Below, one piece after another: positions 23,533 through 36,420 of a DNA stretch of 64,000 bases. Below the pieces are notes generated by a model. It searched no databases and was not told the DNA's origin. It was given only the letters and a program-made list of their open reading frames with translations. Source of the stretch: Parasponia andersonii (lineage: Eukaryota; Streptophyta; Magnoliopsida; Rosales; Cannabaceae); NCBI GenBank assembly GCA_002914805.1, contig JXTB01000039.1, positions 1-64,000 of the forward strand. Reading direction: 5' to 3'. The position numbers and the translations under genes are program-made. Positions within the stretch are counted from its first letter, which is position 1; each line of letters opens with the position of its first letter.

Positions 23533-25486
23533 CGAAACTCTCTTTCTCTCTCCTCTCTCGGATCCCTCTCGGCCGCACCACCGCAAGACCGCTGCTGGCC
23601 ACCGTCCGCCCACGCCACCGACCAGCAAAGGTCCTCCGTGCCGCGCTGAAGCTCCACTGCCTATCCTTAGTCGTCGCCGCCGCCTGTATCGCCGGAAAAA
23701 GCCATTGATGCCGTTTTGACCCATTTCGGTTTTTTCGTCACCGGCGACAATTCCGGCCACCATTCGGCCTCAAACCAGTCTCGTTGGATTCGTATCGTCG
23801 CAAGGATCATTAAGGTATATATATCTCAACTCCATTTTGCTCAGATTGAAAGTTGTCATTTTTGGGCATTTCGAATTTATGGTTGTTGTTCTCGATCTGG
23901 CCGTTGGATTGTATTTTTGACTGCATTTTTGGAATGTACTCAGAAAATCGAGAAGTTTGATATATATATATTGTGTGGTTTGGCGATCGGCACAAAAATT
24001 GAGATCGGACGGTCAAGATTTTGTCTCGTTTTGCGTGCCACCAGTCCGGTGTGGGCCCAGACCCGAATTGGACAAGTTATATGTCTAACCTAGTTATTTT
24101 GAGTGCTAGGAATTCAGTGAAGAGGTCCGTTTGTGGAATTGAAGCTCCGGTGAGAAAGTTGGTTTTTTGCAAGAGGACGATCGAGGGCTTGGAATTGGTT
24201 CCTGACCCTCCGGGCGATCGTCAACGACACCTTGAGGACTCAATAGCGTGGTGTTGCTATTCTATTGAGATAGGGGTTTAGTTACCTTTGTTTTATACCG
24301 TTTTTGAGTTAAAACTTATTTTCTGCAGCATATAAGAACAAGTGTGTTTTTAATGATTTGAATTATATGTGATGGAATCTGGTTATACGATATATACTGT
24401 ACTGCTCTGGGAGTTTGCTGTGTGCAGGTTATTTTGGGTATATCAAAAATAGGGCCGTTATACTGCCCATTTTTCTATAAAATCCTATTATGTATGTTTT
24501 ATTGAAAAACCAGAGTACAATAGTTTTTACACTTCAGTTCTGTATTGCACGTGTCATAGGATCATACATGAGCACCGTGTTAGCATCGTAGGTTTTACAG
24601 TGTGGCGCTGTGTGCCCCACCGTCTGTGAAAGTCCGTAAACTCGCGCGAGATCTTGTTACTTCTGATTACCTCCCCATTTGACAGGTGTAGGCAATTCGG
24701 TTACTCCTCTAGGTTTAGTAGGCGACACATGGGTGTCTCCTCCTGGTATGAGCTTAGGTATCAGGCAGGCTGTTAGGTAAACTTAGTGCCATCATCTTGG
24801 GTTTCCATAGATGAGAGGATGTGAGCTCATGGGTATAAGTTGATTTGTGTCATGTGCATATGGATTGATGGTTTTGATTACACTGTTTTATATATATTGG
24901 CTCCTGGTTTGGATTACATATATATATGTGTGTGTATGTTTTGGATTTGAACTAACCATGCAGGAGATTCCCATCACTAAACTGTTTTTCTCTGAGGTAA
25001 CTATTTTCCTACTGGATATTGTATGCTTACCCCCCCTACCTTCCTTCTCAGGTGGTGTCCAGTGCGATCTTTGTGATTAAGAAGAGTAAGAGGTCATCCT
25101 GATTGCAGTTCGTCTCTTGGTAATGCTAGGAGTTGTTGTCGTAATCTTTGGACTATTTGGATTTTGTGTTAGCATTTAACCAAGATTATTGCTTTCTATT
25201 TTGTCTGCAAACTTATGCATACCGTTCTGGTGTTTGACTTTTTGGTGGATGATGATGATGCTGAGTTTTGTATTTAATTTCATGTTTTTAAGTAATTGTT
25301 CAATCTATGTTTGATGGTGTATACGAACTGTGGGAGTGGTTTTGCGAGATGGAATTCCAATTACTTTACTTAAATGGACCGTTTTTATAAAAATTAGAAC
25401 TTTTGACACTTTTCAAATAAATTAAGGAATTTCCCACCTTTGTGAAATTCCTCTTCTGCCACTAGCCCAGGTTTTGGGTCGTAACA
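23267..25486 (+). mobile_element. Solo LTR of a Ty3/gypsy element (2220 bp)
   Basis: It starts tgtaaaattccgg and ends gttttgggtcgtaaca, the kind of terminus (gggtcgt-aaca) seen in large gypsy LTRs. The five bases on each side are identical, cgaat at 23262-23266 and cgaat at 25487-25491. No primer site, gag or pol adjoins it, so it is best read as a solo LTR left by LTR-LTR recombination. It contains a (TC)n run at about 23500-23530 and a GC-rich stretch at 23550-23780, where the open frames are repeat-derived. Confidence 0.85.
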
Positions 25487-25491
25487 CGAAT

Positions 25492-26743
25492 AAAATGGAA
25501 AATAATGATAATAATAAAGTATGGACACCTTGGAGCATCTCTAATTGGTATACTATTAGTATTATCTATGTTAATTAAATTTTAGTATTTGGTCAAAAAA
25601 AATATTTCTAATATTATGCAAAATATAACATACTTTTTGGTACTTTCTATCTATTATGTTAAATATAACACCAAGAATAATACATACTAAAATTTTTAGC
25701 ATATGCTATAATTTACAATATTATCATTATTAGAACATCTCCAATGGGAATGCTAACTCATGCCAATGTGATATTTAACGTATTTTTTAGTATTGTCCAA
25801 AAAATATGTCTCCAATAGCATGTCATATTTAACATTATTTTTTATATGTGTTATATATTATGTTAAATATAACATAAAGAATAACATATGTCAAAATTTA
25901 ATATGTATATAAATTCACGATATTACTGTTGTAGTATGTGTTTAAATTTATAATATTGTCATCAGTATATACATTTGAATTTACAATATTACTATTATTT
26001 TGAAATCTAAAATATTTATAAATTTTATAATTTAGTCACAATTGATACTTTTTTATCTAAATTTTATTTATAATTTTATTCTCACTAAATTTTTATAAAT
26101 TAGAGCTCTCATTCACTAGTTTGCTACTCACATATTTTATAAAATAAAGAACATTATTTATATAATTTATGTGTGTAATGGAGTTTTTGTGATTACTAGC
26201 TGGATGACAAAACACGAAGGTTTCATAGTAAAAACCATGTATTTTGTAAATAAAAGTAGTTCTTAAATACAAGATAATTTTGTTTTTTTAAAGAAAAAAT
26301 AGAATTTTCTTTAGCATGTATGCATTAGAGTAAAATCTAAAAAGTGTGTACTAAATTTAATATATTATTCTAAATTTAAGTTTAACATATCATTTTTAGC
26401 ATGAATGCATTGGTGATGATCTTAACTTGTGTTGAATTTTACAATTTTGTCATGTATTTTAAAATTTACAATATTACCATTATAATATTATCATTTACAA
26501 TGTGGCCAATTTACTTTTAGAATGTGTGAAAATTTACAATATTGCCATTAAACTAAATTGAAAATATGTTAATGTTACGATGTGGCCAATTTGATATATG
26601 TATACTCTTTTCTTATCTTTTTTTTTTTAAATTGAATTTTATTCCCAATACTATTCTCACTAAATTCAATAAATTAGAGTTCCCTTCAATTCTTTTTATT
26701 ATTAGTAAATTAGTAAATAGAGCTTTTATTATTAGTAATTTGA
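25492..26743. mobile_element. Nested MITE-like DNA with catctccaatg ends
   Basis: An outer end (gagcatctctaattggta) lies near 25544. An inner pair lies at about 25734 (gaacatctccaatgggaatgc) and about 26399-26430 (gcatgaatgcattggtgatgatc, which reads inward as gatcatcaccaatgcattcatgc). The interior is made of repeated words such as aaatttacaatattaccatt and gatgtggccaatttgat/ac. All of it is non-coding. It looks like related non-autonomous elements inserted in each other. Confidence 0.5.
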
Positions 26744-27265
26744 CGCCTCGTTTGGTATGCAAGATTGAATTGAATTAAATTAGACTAATAATTAGGATTG
26801 GACTATTTAGTACTGTATTGTGTTTGGTGTAATACAAGACTAGAGTATACATACATAATAAAATTTTATTATTGTAATTGTCATAATATTTTTTTATGAA
26901 ATAAGAAGATAAATATTTCATAAATTGGAGACAGAAAATTAAACAATAATCAAATAAAATAAATTATTTTTTATTTTATTTTCAATAATTATTATGTGTT
27001 TTTTTTTAAATGGGATATACATTTTTTTTATTTAAGAATAGACAAAAAATAACAAACATTTTATCGAAAAAAAAAAAACAATTTTGCAACAAAAAAGAAA
27101 AGCGTCATGGTACTTAGGACTAAATAAATCCAAATTCTAAGTGGGACTATTTAGTCCTATTAGAGGGAGACTATTTTGGAGGTTGGACTCTTTTGTCTGG
27201 TCCACCAAAAGGCTCAAACATGGGAGTCCAATCCCTTCTTATAGTCCTGGCCCTCAAACGGGCCT
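26744..27265. mobile_element. MITE-like element with gcctcgtttgg / aaacgggcc ends
   Basis: The left end gcctcgtttggtatgcaaga and the right end (read inward, aggcccgtttgagggccagga) are imperfect inverted repeats. Subterminal words pair as well (ttaggattggactatttag near 26792 versus gggactatttagtcc near 27145). Non-coding. It interrupts the outer catctccaatg element, whose right end lies near 27460. Confidence 0.5.
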
Positions 27266-28979
27266 AATAGTATAATAATAGGAATTAATAGTAGAAAAAA
27301 GAAGAATTATAAATAAAAATAATATTCAAATACGAAATAGTATTTGTTTTAGCATACACATATTAGAGCAAAATTTAAAAGGTATGTTCTAAAGTTAATT
27401 AGTTATTTCAAACATAATATTAGAACATCCTTTTTTAGCATAGTACATTGGAGATGAACTTAGTTCATTTATTTAAATTGTATAAACTAGCATTTCAAAA
27501 AGTTATCCATACCCATTTTTTTTTTAAAAAAAAATATTCCCAATACAGTAATTAGCCTACTTTCCTCTTATAATTAAGAGTTAATTAGATTTTTTCTGGT
27601 AACTACTCCATTAGAATTTACATTATTTAGATCTATCAAGTTCCTATCTAGCTCAAACATTTCAGCTGCATAACATTTCCAAGAGTTAGTGATGAGAAAA
27701 TTAGGCCTAGTACCTGTTTTTAGGTTGTTTTTTCAACTTTAGTTGGTTTTTAGTTTTATCAAACTAATATCTATTTTTCATTTACAAAAAGTCCAAAATA
27801 CCCTCAATTCCTTCCAACATAGTACAAAATCTTCTTTCGTCCAACATAATAGGGCCATATACCAATTACCCATGGCCATCTCTCTCTCTCTCTCCCTCTC
27901 CCTCTCTCTTAATTTTTCAAATTTCATCCAATTACCGAGGCGTCGATCTCTCTTTGATAGCTGAAGACTGAAGCCTCATGTTTAGAACTCTTTCTTTGTG
28001 CGCTCCTCCAATGCAGCATATCATTTTCCCAAGTTCTTTTTGGGTCTGATTAGCATAATTTTTAAAGATCTTTTAATACTCAAAAATCTTTTTAAAAAGT
28101 GTTTCCGATATATTCCTAGAAAATATTATTTTATTTAGAATTTTTTTTAGGAATTTTATTTCAAGAAATAAAAATTATCAGAAATAAAAATTATCTCAAA
28201 GAAGATCTTTGTGCACTCTAAGTACACATAATCTATTTAAACTTCTCATATTTAGTTAGTTTATTTGGGGTTTGGAGTTATGAATGCCATTGAATGGTAC
28301 GTGATCTAGTCATTAGGGATTGGTGTTGGTTGTCTTGGGATGGGAAAAAAGAAGGAATGGATTACTTCTTCTTTCTAATGGCGGAGGGTTTGTTTTAAAT
28401 TATGTAAAAACAGTTTTAAATATAAACCTATGGTTCAATATCTTGTTTGGATTTATTTATTTAGTTATTTGTATACTAAACCTTGAATATAACTAGTTTA
28501 CATATATAATGCATAATTAGTAAATTATACATCTGGTTTACATGTAAATCTATATAAATATAGTGGTTTAAATGAATATAAGAATCGATCGTTTTGTAAT
28601 ATTTTATGTTTTTTTTATTTTGTTTGTTTAATTTTTTGTAAACGATTCTAACAATAAATCATAGTAAAGTGTACATTTAGCTTATATTTTAAATTAATAT
28701 AAATAATAGTTTGCATTTCATATTTAATCCATCGGTCTAAATGGAGACTATCAGTATGTATACTCCTCCATCTTCCAAATATCAATGGTATAGGTTTTGT
28801 TGTGTTTCATTTAAAATCTATAAACTAACTATAAATGTAACTACGTAGTTTATATTTTTATAATGGTACGATCAATAAAATATTCATGTGGTTTACATTT
28901 AAGTTAGTATAAAATGTGGTTTACGTATGAAATGTAAATTATTAAGGTAATCTAAATTTACATATGAAATGTATGCCTA
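27266..28979. other. AT-rich DNA, CT microsatellite at about 27880-27910
   Basis: The right end of the outer MITE (agtacattggagatgaac) is near 27447. After that I see a CT-rich run (tctctctccctctc) and AT-rich DNA rich in gtttacat/taaac words from about 28490, which lead into the degenerate tandem repeat. The ORF at 27743-27964 is made of the microsatellite and is not a gene call. Confidence 0.4.
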
Positions 28980-29610
28980 TTACAAATCCAAGCGTAAACC
29001 TTTCATGTTTATTAAAAGTATGAACGCAAACCTATAATCAGTTTCACAATCGAAAATTAGACCACAGGTTCGCGTTTTATGCCTATAGCCCAAATGTAAA
29101 CCACTCATCAGTCTCATATCTTCAATTCAAAATCAGACCATGGATGTACGTTTTATGCCTACCAGTACAAATGCAATCCAAAATATATTATTATACGGTT
29201 TGTAACTGGAAAACTTCACCACATATACGTGCTTTATTCCTATTACCAGTCTACACATAAACAAGTAACCATTCTCATATTTACAATTGAAATTTAGACT
29301 AACCCAGCACAACAAAAAAAAAAAAAAATGAAATTTAGACTACAGGTACACGTTGCCTTTTTCAGTTTCTCAATTGGAACTGAGACCATAAGAATACTTT
29401 TCATGCTTATTATATACGCCCAAATACAAACCAATAACCATTTTCATTCTTACGATGATTCCAAATGCGAACCAATCACCATTTTATATTTTCAATTTAA
29501 ACTTAGACCACAGGTGTATATATTTCATTCTTATTATAAATAGTTCAAATGGAAACCACAACTATTTTTAGATTTTCAATTGAAACTAATACCATGGGTA
29601 GCAGTAATAA
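28980..29610. repeat. Degenerate tandem repeat, unit about 75-90 bp
   Basis: A recurring block reads roughly caattgaaa-ttagaccacaggt, then acacgttttatgcctatta, then caaatgtaaacca and ccattctcatattt. Copies of the gacca(c/t) core begin near 29060, 29136, 29217, 29338, 29382, 29505 and 29588. The copies differ a lot from one another, so the array is old. There is no coding frame. Confidence 0.55.
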
Positions 29611-32600
29611 CCTATCTATACATTAAACTTCACATTTGTGATTGGTAGTGTGGAAAAAATTGAAACTAAGCCTCCCTTTAAAAAAAAAAAATGGAACCAA
29701 TCCAAATTTTTTATTAAATGAAAGTCCTATTTTTGAAATGATTTATCCTTATACTTTAAAAGAAGGTTAGAATTGAAAATGAGCCAAATTAATTTAAGTA
29801 TTACTTACTACATCCTTAATTATTCTTAGATTAACTTTTAATAAAGGGTGACTTTAATATTACCACGTCTTTGTTTTTCTCTTCCCATCTCCTTTCTAAA
29901 TAAACTCCACATAAAAAATTTAAAATTTCAAAATTCCTTTTTACACACCTTTTAAATTTTCATTAAGTACAAAAATACCCATTAGTAAATATTTTTGAAA
30001 AAAAAAATTGTTTCAACACCCTTCTTAGAACTCAATCTTTTTATTATTCTTCTCCATTTTTTTATTATATTTTCCAATTTTTTCATGTATATTGCTCTAT
30101 AGTTATTTGAGATACATTAAAAATTCACCAAAATTAGAGGCTTATCAGATTAATGACGGTTTTGTAGTGAATTAAAGGCAAAAAACCCAAGAATAAAGTT
30201 CAAATTTATACGTAAATCATATTAAAATAAAATAGTTATATACTACTAAGAAATTGCATAACGAATACTGTTCAAAAAAAGAAGAAAAAAAAACTTGAGG
30301 TGCTAATTAATTAATTAAATACCAAAAAAATAAAACAATCTCTTTGACAAACCAATTGTTGCCTCCTACTTGATCAACATTTAATGACTGTTATTTTTAG
30401 TTTTTTTTTTTTTTCCTTTAATGGATAGTAAAAGACTTCATAGAATTGCAAGAGACCAAAAAATTGAGACACATTCATAGATAGATAAACACAAATAAAA
30501 ACGAAAAAAAAACTTTAACTCATTTTTGTAAACTTAATAGTCAAGACACACAGAGGGTACAAAATTATTAAAACTTTTAAATTAAAAGATCAATATTAAT
30601 AATAATATAAAATAAAAATATTAATTAAACAAACAATCAAAATATAATTTATTTAAATGTTAATGTCTCTTTCTTTTCCTAATGAGGTGGGACCCACTAC
30701 ATTGAAATATATAATTAATGTATTTTAATTTATTTCAAATGTGAAAAGAATAAAACAATTCTTTTAAGGGTTCAAAATAATAATAGCATGAATTATACTT
30801 ATTATATTATTTTGGTCCTCAAACTTTTAACTTATATAATCATAACCACAAAAGTATGTGATTATTACAGCAATGGTCCATTTGTCATAAATTATTAATT
30901 TTTTAACAGAAAATAGTCATAGACAAAGCGTATAATTAGATATTATTTACTTTTATGGGTTAGATTCTCATTCTCAACTGTAATTACTAAACTGTGTATT
31001 TTGCACATGACTCATTTCTATTAAAAATTTACTAGTTTGTGAAAAAAATGATCGATGCTACAATAATTGTGTAAATCTCGGTAGTCTATAATGTAAGTTG
31101 AAAAATCAGAGTCTCATTCTTAATTAGAATTACTAAACTATGTGCTTTGTAATGATTTATTTCTATTAAATATTTAAATATTCGTAACAAAATGGTTATT
31201 GTTGCAATAATTATATAATTCAAAACTAATATTATATAAATTAAAAATTTGAGAGTCTAAATAATAAAATAAGTATAATTCAAGAACTATTACTACTATT
31301 AAACCTTCTTTTAAAATATGAAAACCACTAGCATTGGAGTGTACAATTGATATAGAGCTCACTGCTTATATAGTACGAGATTATTAATTGCACACTTTTA
31401 AATGAGATTAGTTATTAATGCAAATGAGATTAATTTTAGAATATGGATTATTAATCTTAATTCCAGTTGACATCAAACACGAGATTAAGATAAAAAATCC
31501 TTATCCTAATCCTGGTTCTATGCACCAAAGATGACCATTGCACTTTTAACTTCTGGGATTATAATGATAACAAACATATACCATATAATTTCAATTTTAT
31601 TACAAATATGGATATTTGTACCCTTTGTTAGAACTCCAACTACCCGAAAAAGCCAATTTTTATATAAGATATAGTCTTGCATTTAGTATGTTGTGATAGT
31701 GAACGTAAGTAAAACCACATTTTAAAACAAAAAGAGAACTCCTTAAATATATAAGTTGAAATCACAAGTTATATATGTATATTAAAATGACACAAGTTAT
31801 ATTTTTGTTATCAAAAACCGAAAATTGAAAAATGTCATTTAGCTAAAATGAAGGGAATATTTTCTCGTTAACCCTTATATTTGTCTATGAAAATGGAAAG
31901 TAGTTTGAAAATGACAGCAACAAGAAGCTGCAGCTATGTAACTTTCCGGTTCATCTTTTTCAAATATATATATATATATATATATATTATTCTTTAATTT
32001 ACATTGGAATTTGTTCTAATACAATTAACTATAACAGTTAAATTTAAATCCAAAAATCAAAATTAATTTCTCTATCAACAGAGAATAAAAAAAATTCATA
32101 TTATACTCGTTCCCATTATATATATATATATATATACACGTCCACTCCTCCATACTCGATCAGATGTAAATAAGTGGGTAATTTCTAAGAATTTTTCCTT
32201 GCAAAAATTATGCCAAAGGGAAGCAAAGACTATCAAAACTAGTTTGGTCTAGCTTTAGCTTTAGCTCTAAGCAGTATAAGGAAGCAAAATTGTTGCCTTA
32301 CAGTAATTTTTTGAACGATATTATAGTTAAATTTTTGCTTTTCTGTCATTTATAGAAAATGAATCTCCAAAAAAAATAATCAACATGAACAAAAAGATTC
32401 CACTAAAACTTAAAATAGCTTCGTTTTTTATTCTTTTAAATAAAATATTTTTTTGAAAGGCTTTTAAATAAAATATAACTTCACATGTTTTGTTAGAACT
32501 GATAAGTATTTTCCTGGAGAAGCTAATTAAGTGTATCTTTCGTAAGAAATTTTACCAAATAAAAGACCCAAACAATCATAAAAGGCAAAAGGAGGAAATG

Positions 32601-32658
32601 CCAAAGACGGATTTTCTATTTGTTTTTTAAATTTTTGCCGAAAATGCCAAAGAGGTCA
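29611..32658. other. AT-rich intergenic DNA
   Basis: I see no gene. There are (TA)n runs near 31965-31987 and 32117-32135 and many homopolymers. A short terminal-repeat-like pair (taatcttaattccag near 31450 and ttatcctaatcctgg near 31500) may be MITE debris. Confidence 0.4.
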
Positions 32659-32659
32659 T

Positions 32660-32790
32660 TTGGTGTTGACTTTGCCTAACATCTCAGTGGTATCCACCTT
32701 AGGAGATACATTATTTTTCGATGTTACTTGTAAGGCAAACTTTGATCTAAACCAGAAGAAGAGACTTGGAAAAAAACGAGCAGATACAGG
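32660..32790 (+). other. Open frame cut by the hAT insertion
   Basis: An open frame runs to the target duplication at 32783-32790. If the hAT element and one copy of the duplication are removed, the same frame continues from 36421 to a stop at 36533-36535. The peptide is lysine-rich across the join (KKRADT... then NNQKRKKKKL). An acceptor-like aacatctcag lies at 32680-32689. I do not recognise it. It may be an exon or chance. Confidence 0.25.
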
Positions 32791-33257
32791 TAGAGGTGGC
32801 AAAATGGGCGGGCCGGCCCGGCCCGTCCCGCCCATCACGGGCTTTAGGGGGTGACCGGGCTGGGTCGGGGCAGCCCGTCCAAAATAAAATATGGATGCCG
32901 GGCTTTTTGACGGACCAAAATCGGGCCGGACCCGAGACGGGCCTAAAATTTTGGGCCGGGCCGGGCCGGCCCGTACTCGGCCTTTTTTTTTTTTCTATTA
33001 TTTAATTTTTTTTAACAACTTTTTTTAATCTGTTAAATTTAAACTTTTTATTTGAATTTTCATTTAAAAAAGTTGACAATATAAACTACATATGTTTTTT
33101 ATTATTAAAAATTAATAATAATTAAATAGGATATTAAGAAAAATAATCAAACAAATAAATTTGAAATATTGAAATTTGATTTTATTGATGATCATTTATT
33201 ACAATTCAAATTCTTATTTGAAAAAACTAGTATATCATTAATTATGACTTTATGAGT

Positions 33258-35256
33258 TTATGACTCATCATCATCATTCATATATAAGTTATTGAAATTT
33301 TTGGCCAATTCTTCATTACAAATACGAATAGTGTCTTGATTTTGCTTTGCTGCTTTTTTCCAATTTTTAACACATGTTAACACCTCAACTATTTCAGGAG
33401 CCAATGAAATCCTCCGCTCATCTACTATCATCTTAGTCATACTAAAAGCAGATTCTGAAGAAATCGTGGACACCGGAATTGTTAAAACATCATGGGCTAA
33501 TTGTGAAAGCACCGGGAATCTTAGTTGACGCTTATGCCACCATTCCAAAACTTTGAAGTTCTCATCATTGGGGTCAATGTCAGAGTCTAGCTCAATATAT
33601 TGAGTAAGATCAGAGGATTGTTGTGGATTTATTGATGGTAGTAGTTGACTTGAACTTGATGATGTTGATGATGAGCCACGACCACACCCTTGAGGACGAG
33701 AACCTACCATGCTCCAAAAAGACTTATTTTTTGACTGTTCTTCAGTTTCTTGTGGAGGAGTGTGTTGTTGTTAATTACTGTCAAACTTAGCCTCATATAT
33801 ACTATATACTTCAAAAAATTTATCACGAGTATTTGTATATTCAGTAGTATAGTCTATCTCAAAACATATAGAAATATAGCTAATTAAATTAGAAAGACCA
33901 TTTAATTTATCCCTAGGATCTAAAATAAAAGCAAATGAATATAATAAATGAATTGGAAACCAATATTTCAAAAATACTTCTTGCATACGTGTTATAATTN
34001 NNNNNNNNNNNNNNNNNNNNNNNNNNNNNNNNNTCATCTTTCAATACTAATGAACCTATTTTTGAATTGTAAAACATAGTAATTGGAATTTTATATGGTA
34101 ATACATTTTTCAACATTAAATAAGTGGAATTCCACCTTACAGGCATGTCAACTTGGAATTTTCTTGGTTTTAATCTTTGAGCTATGCAATATCTTTTAAA
34201 TTCAGCAATGCGTAGATTAGAAGCATGAATATAAGCAATAGCAGATCGAATATTTTCAATATATACACTTATAACATCCATACCTGATTTGACGATAAGG
34301 TTGATGATGTGACATGCACAACATTGATACAGTAAGAATCCTCCAGTGTATGAACTTACCAAATTGCTAAGTAATTTTATGGCCTTTGTATTTGCGGTAG
34401 CATTATCTAAAGTGATAGAGATAATGCGATTCGCTATGCCATATTCTTCAACAATATTTAAAATTCTATCTCTAATAATTTCAGCAGTATGTTTATTATC
34501 AATGACTCGAAAACCAATTATTCTTTTTTGCATTATCCATCTAGAATCTAAATAATGTGCAACTATACTTAAATAATATTGTTTAGAATTAGCACCCCAA
34601 ATATCAGATGTCAATGCAATACAAAAGTTTAATGAAGTTAATTCAGATATTAAATCTTTACGCATATTTTCATAAACTTTAATCAAATCATCTTAGTGGT
34701 ATTTCTAGAAACTCTTTTAAAGTTTGGATAACAAGATCTTCTAATATGATCTTCATAGCTATTGCAATCACCGAAACCTAATGGTAAATCTTTTATAGTA
34801 ATTAAACGTGCTAAAGATTTCCTAGCTACTAAAGGATCATAGTTCCAAGAACTTACCGAACTATCCTTGTTGAGTTGAAGAGTTGATTGAGTAGGCTCTT
34901 TGTCTTTTTTTGTATTTTTTGACACATGTATCACTATGTCTATTCAAATGAGCGGTCCCGCTAGATGATTTAGCAGTTAATCATTTCTTACAATATTTAT
35001 ATCTTGCCATTTTTATCTTCTTACCATCAGCCTCATCTTTGAATTCTGGATCGAAATGGTCCAATACATTGGAAGTTGTCCTTGCACGTTTGGAGGTCGT
35101 GCTTGCACTCGGTGAACAACTATCTTGAAATTGTGAACAACTTCTACTATCATTTGGATTAGTTTGTATTTCGGGGACTTCGTCACCCTCTTCAGCTATG
35201 CGAATTTGGTCGTCATCCAATTCCAAATCAATAGGGGTATTTTTTGACATAGCCAT
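33258..35256 (-). pseudogene. hAT transposase (BED-type, RICESLEEPER-like), broken
   Basis: The N-terminal part (from 35256) is acidic and leads to a BED-like zinc finger (RYKYCKK...HLNRHSDTC) whose first cysteine is lost. The RNase H-like core follows: LTSDIWG, ITLDNATANT, CCACHIINLIV, PVRWNSTYLML. The C-terminal dimerisation domain is well kept (FPVLSQLAHDVLTIPVS, ISSESAFS, WWHKRQ). Damage: a stop at 34981-34983, frameshifts near 34930 and 34685, a stop near 33768, and a 34-N gap at 34000-34033 that also breaks the frame. The order and motifs are those of plant hAT transposases. It cannot make a full product as assembled. Confidence 0.9.
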
Positions 35257-36111
35257 ATCCTATATTAAAAATATAGATATTAAAATTATACACAACTATA
35301 AATAAATCGAAATTACAAATATAGATATTCTTCCAACTTAATTGTAAACAACAGCTTTAATGTTTATTTAACTTTAAATTTTATATTATAAGATTATTTG
35401 AAGATGATTGAATTAACATTTGATGATGTTTAATTAACTTTAATTTTTAAGTTATAACATTATTTAAAAGATCAAATTACTAACTTTATTGTAAACAACT
35501 ATAAATTACAAATTAATTGAAAATATATTTAATAAATTTTCTACTACTAATTTAATTGTAAACTACTAAAAATTATAAATTCATTGAAATTTAAAATATA
35601 ATATTCTAATAAATTTTCTACAAACTACAAACTACAAACTAATGAATTACTATCTTAATTGTAAAAAATTACAATTGAATTAAAATTAAAAACAAAGTCT
35701 TGTAGAACTACTAAGTTACTAACTACTTAACTAGTAACTACAAACTACTAACTATTATACTAGTAATAATAGTAAACAACTAAATATACTACAAATTAAA
35801 TAAATTAAAAAGATAATTATGATAAATAAATTAAATCGTACCTTCAATTGAGCTTTATGAGTTGTAGAGTATTTGAACTTTGGAGACTATAAAATATAAT
35901 TACTAATAATTAGTAAATAGTAGTTAGATAAGAGAGAAAAAAATAAAATTGAGAATATAATTAGAGATTTAGAGAGAAAGAATGAGAAAATAAGAGAGTA
36001 TTTGAAAATTGTAAATGTGAAAAAAGAGTGAAGAGTATAGGGTATTTATAGTGTAAGAAAATAATTTTTTTAATTTAAAAAAATAGTTTAAACAAAAAAA
36101 AATTGATATAA

Positions 36112-36141
36112 ATCCAACGGTAACATTTGTTACCGTTGGAT
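36112..36141. repeat. Perfect 14-bp-arm palindrome in the hAT 5' subterminal region
   Basis: The arm atccaacggtaaca and its exact inverse are separated by two bases. A second hairpin with arms aaagggcccaga lies at 36170-36198. Subterminal palindromes are common transposase or host-factor binding regions in hAT elements. Confidence 0.75.
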
Positions 36142-36420
36142 ATATATATCATATATTACCGTTAAAACAAAGGGCCCAGAACTCGTCTGGGCCCTTTATC
36201 TTTTTTTTTTTTTTTAAATTTAAGGACCTAGACGAATCTGGGCCAAAAAAAAAAAACGGGCCGGGCCGCGATACCCAGGCCCAGCCCGGCCCTACCCCTA
36301 GGGCTGGGCTTGGTCCGAGCCCTAAATGTACCGCCTGGCCCGGCCCAGCCTACGGGCCACTCTAACGGGCCACGGGCCGACCTGTTGGGCCCGGCCCGAA
36401 TTGCCACCAATACATACAGG

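Larger units (their letters stand above)
32791..36412 (-). mobile_element. hAT DNA transposon with TIRs and 8-bp target duplication
   Basis: The ends are tagaggtggcaa (32791-32802) and, read inward, tattggtggcaa (36412-36401). The flanks are gatacagg (32783-32790) and catacagg (36413-36420), an 8-bp duplication with one mismatch, as expected for hAT. Both subterminal regions are GC-rich and made of ggccgggcc words, in contrast to the AT-rich interior. The transposase lies on the minus strand and is broken. The length is about 3.6 kb, typical for an autonomous-size element. Confidence 0.93.

Noticed and set aside
23305..24281. GC-rich ORFs, some with Ser-Leu or Arg-Glu runs
   Set aside because: They lie inside the solo LTR. 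The runs come from the CT microsatellite and the frames have no protein family character.
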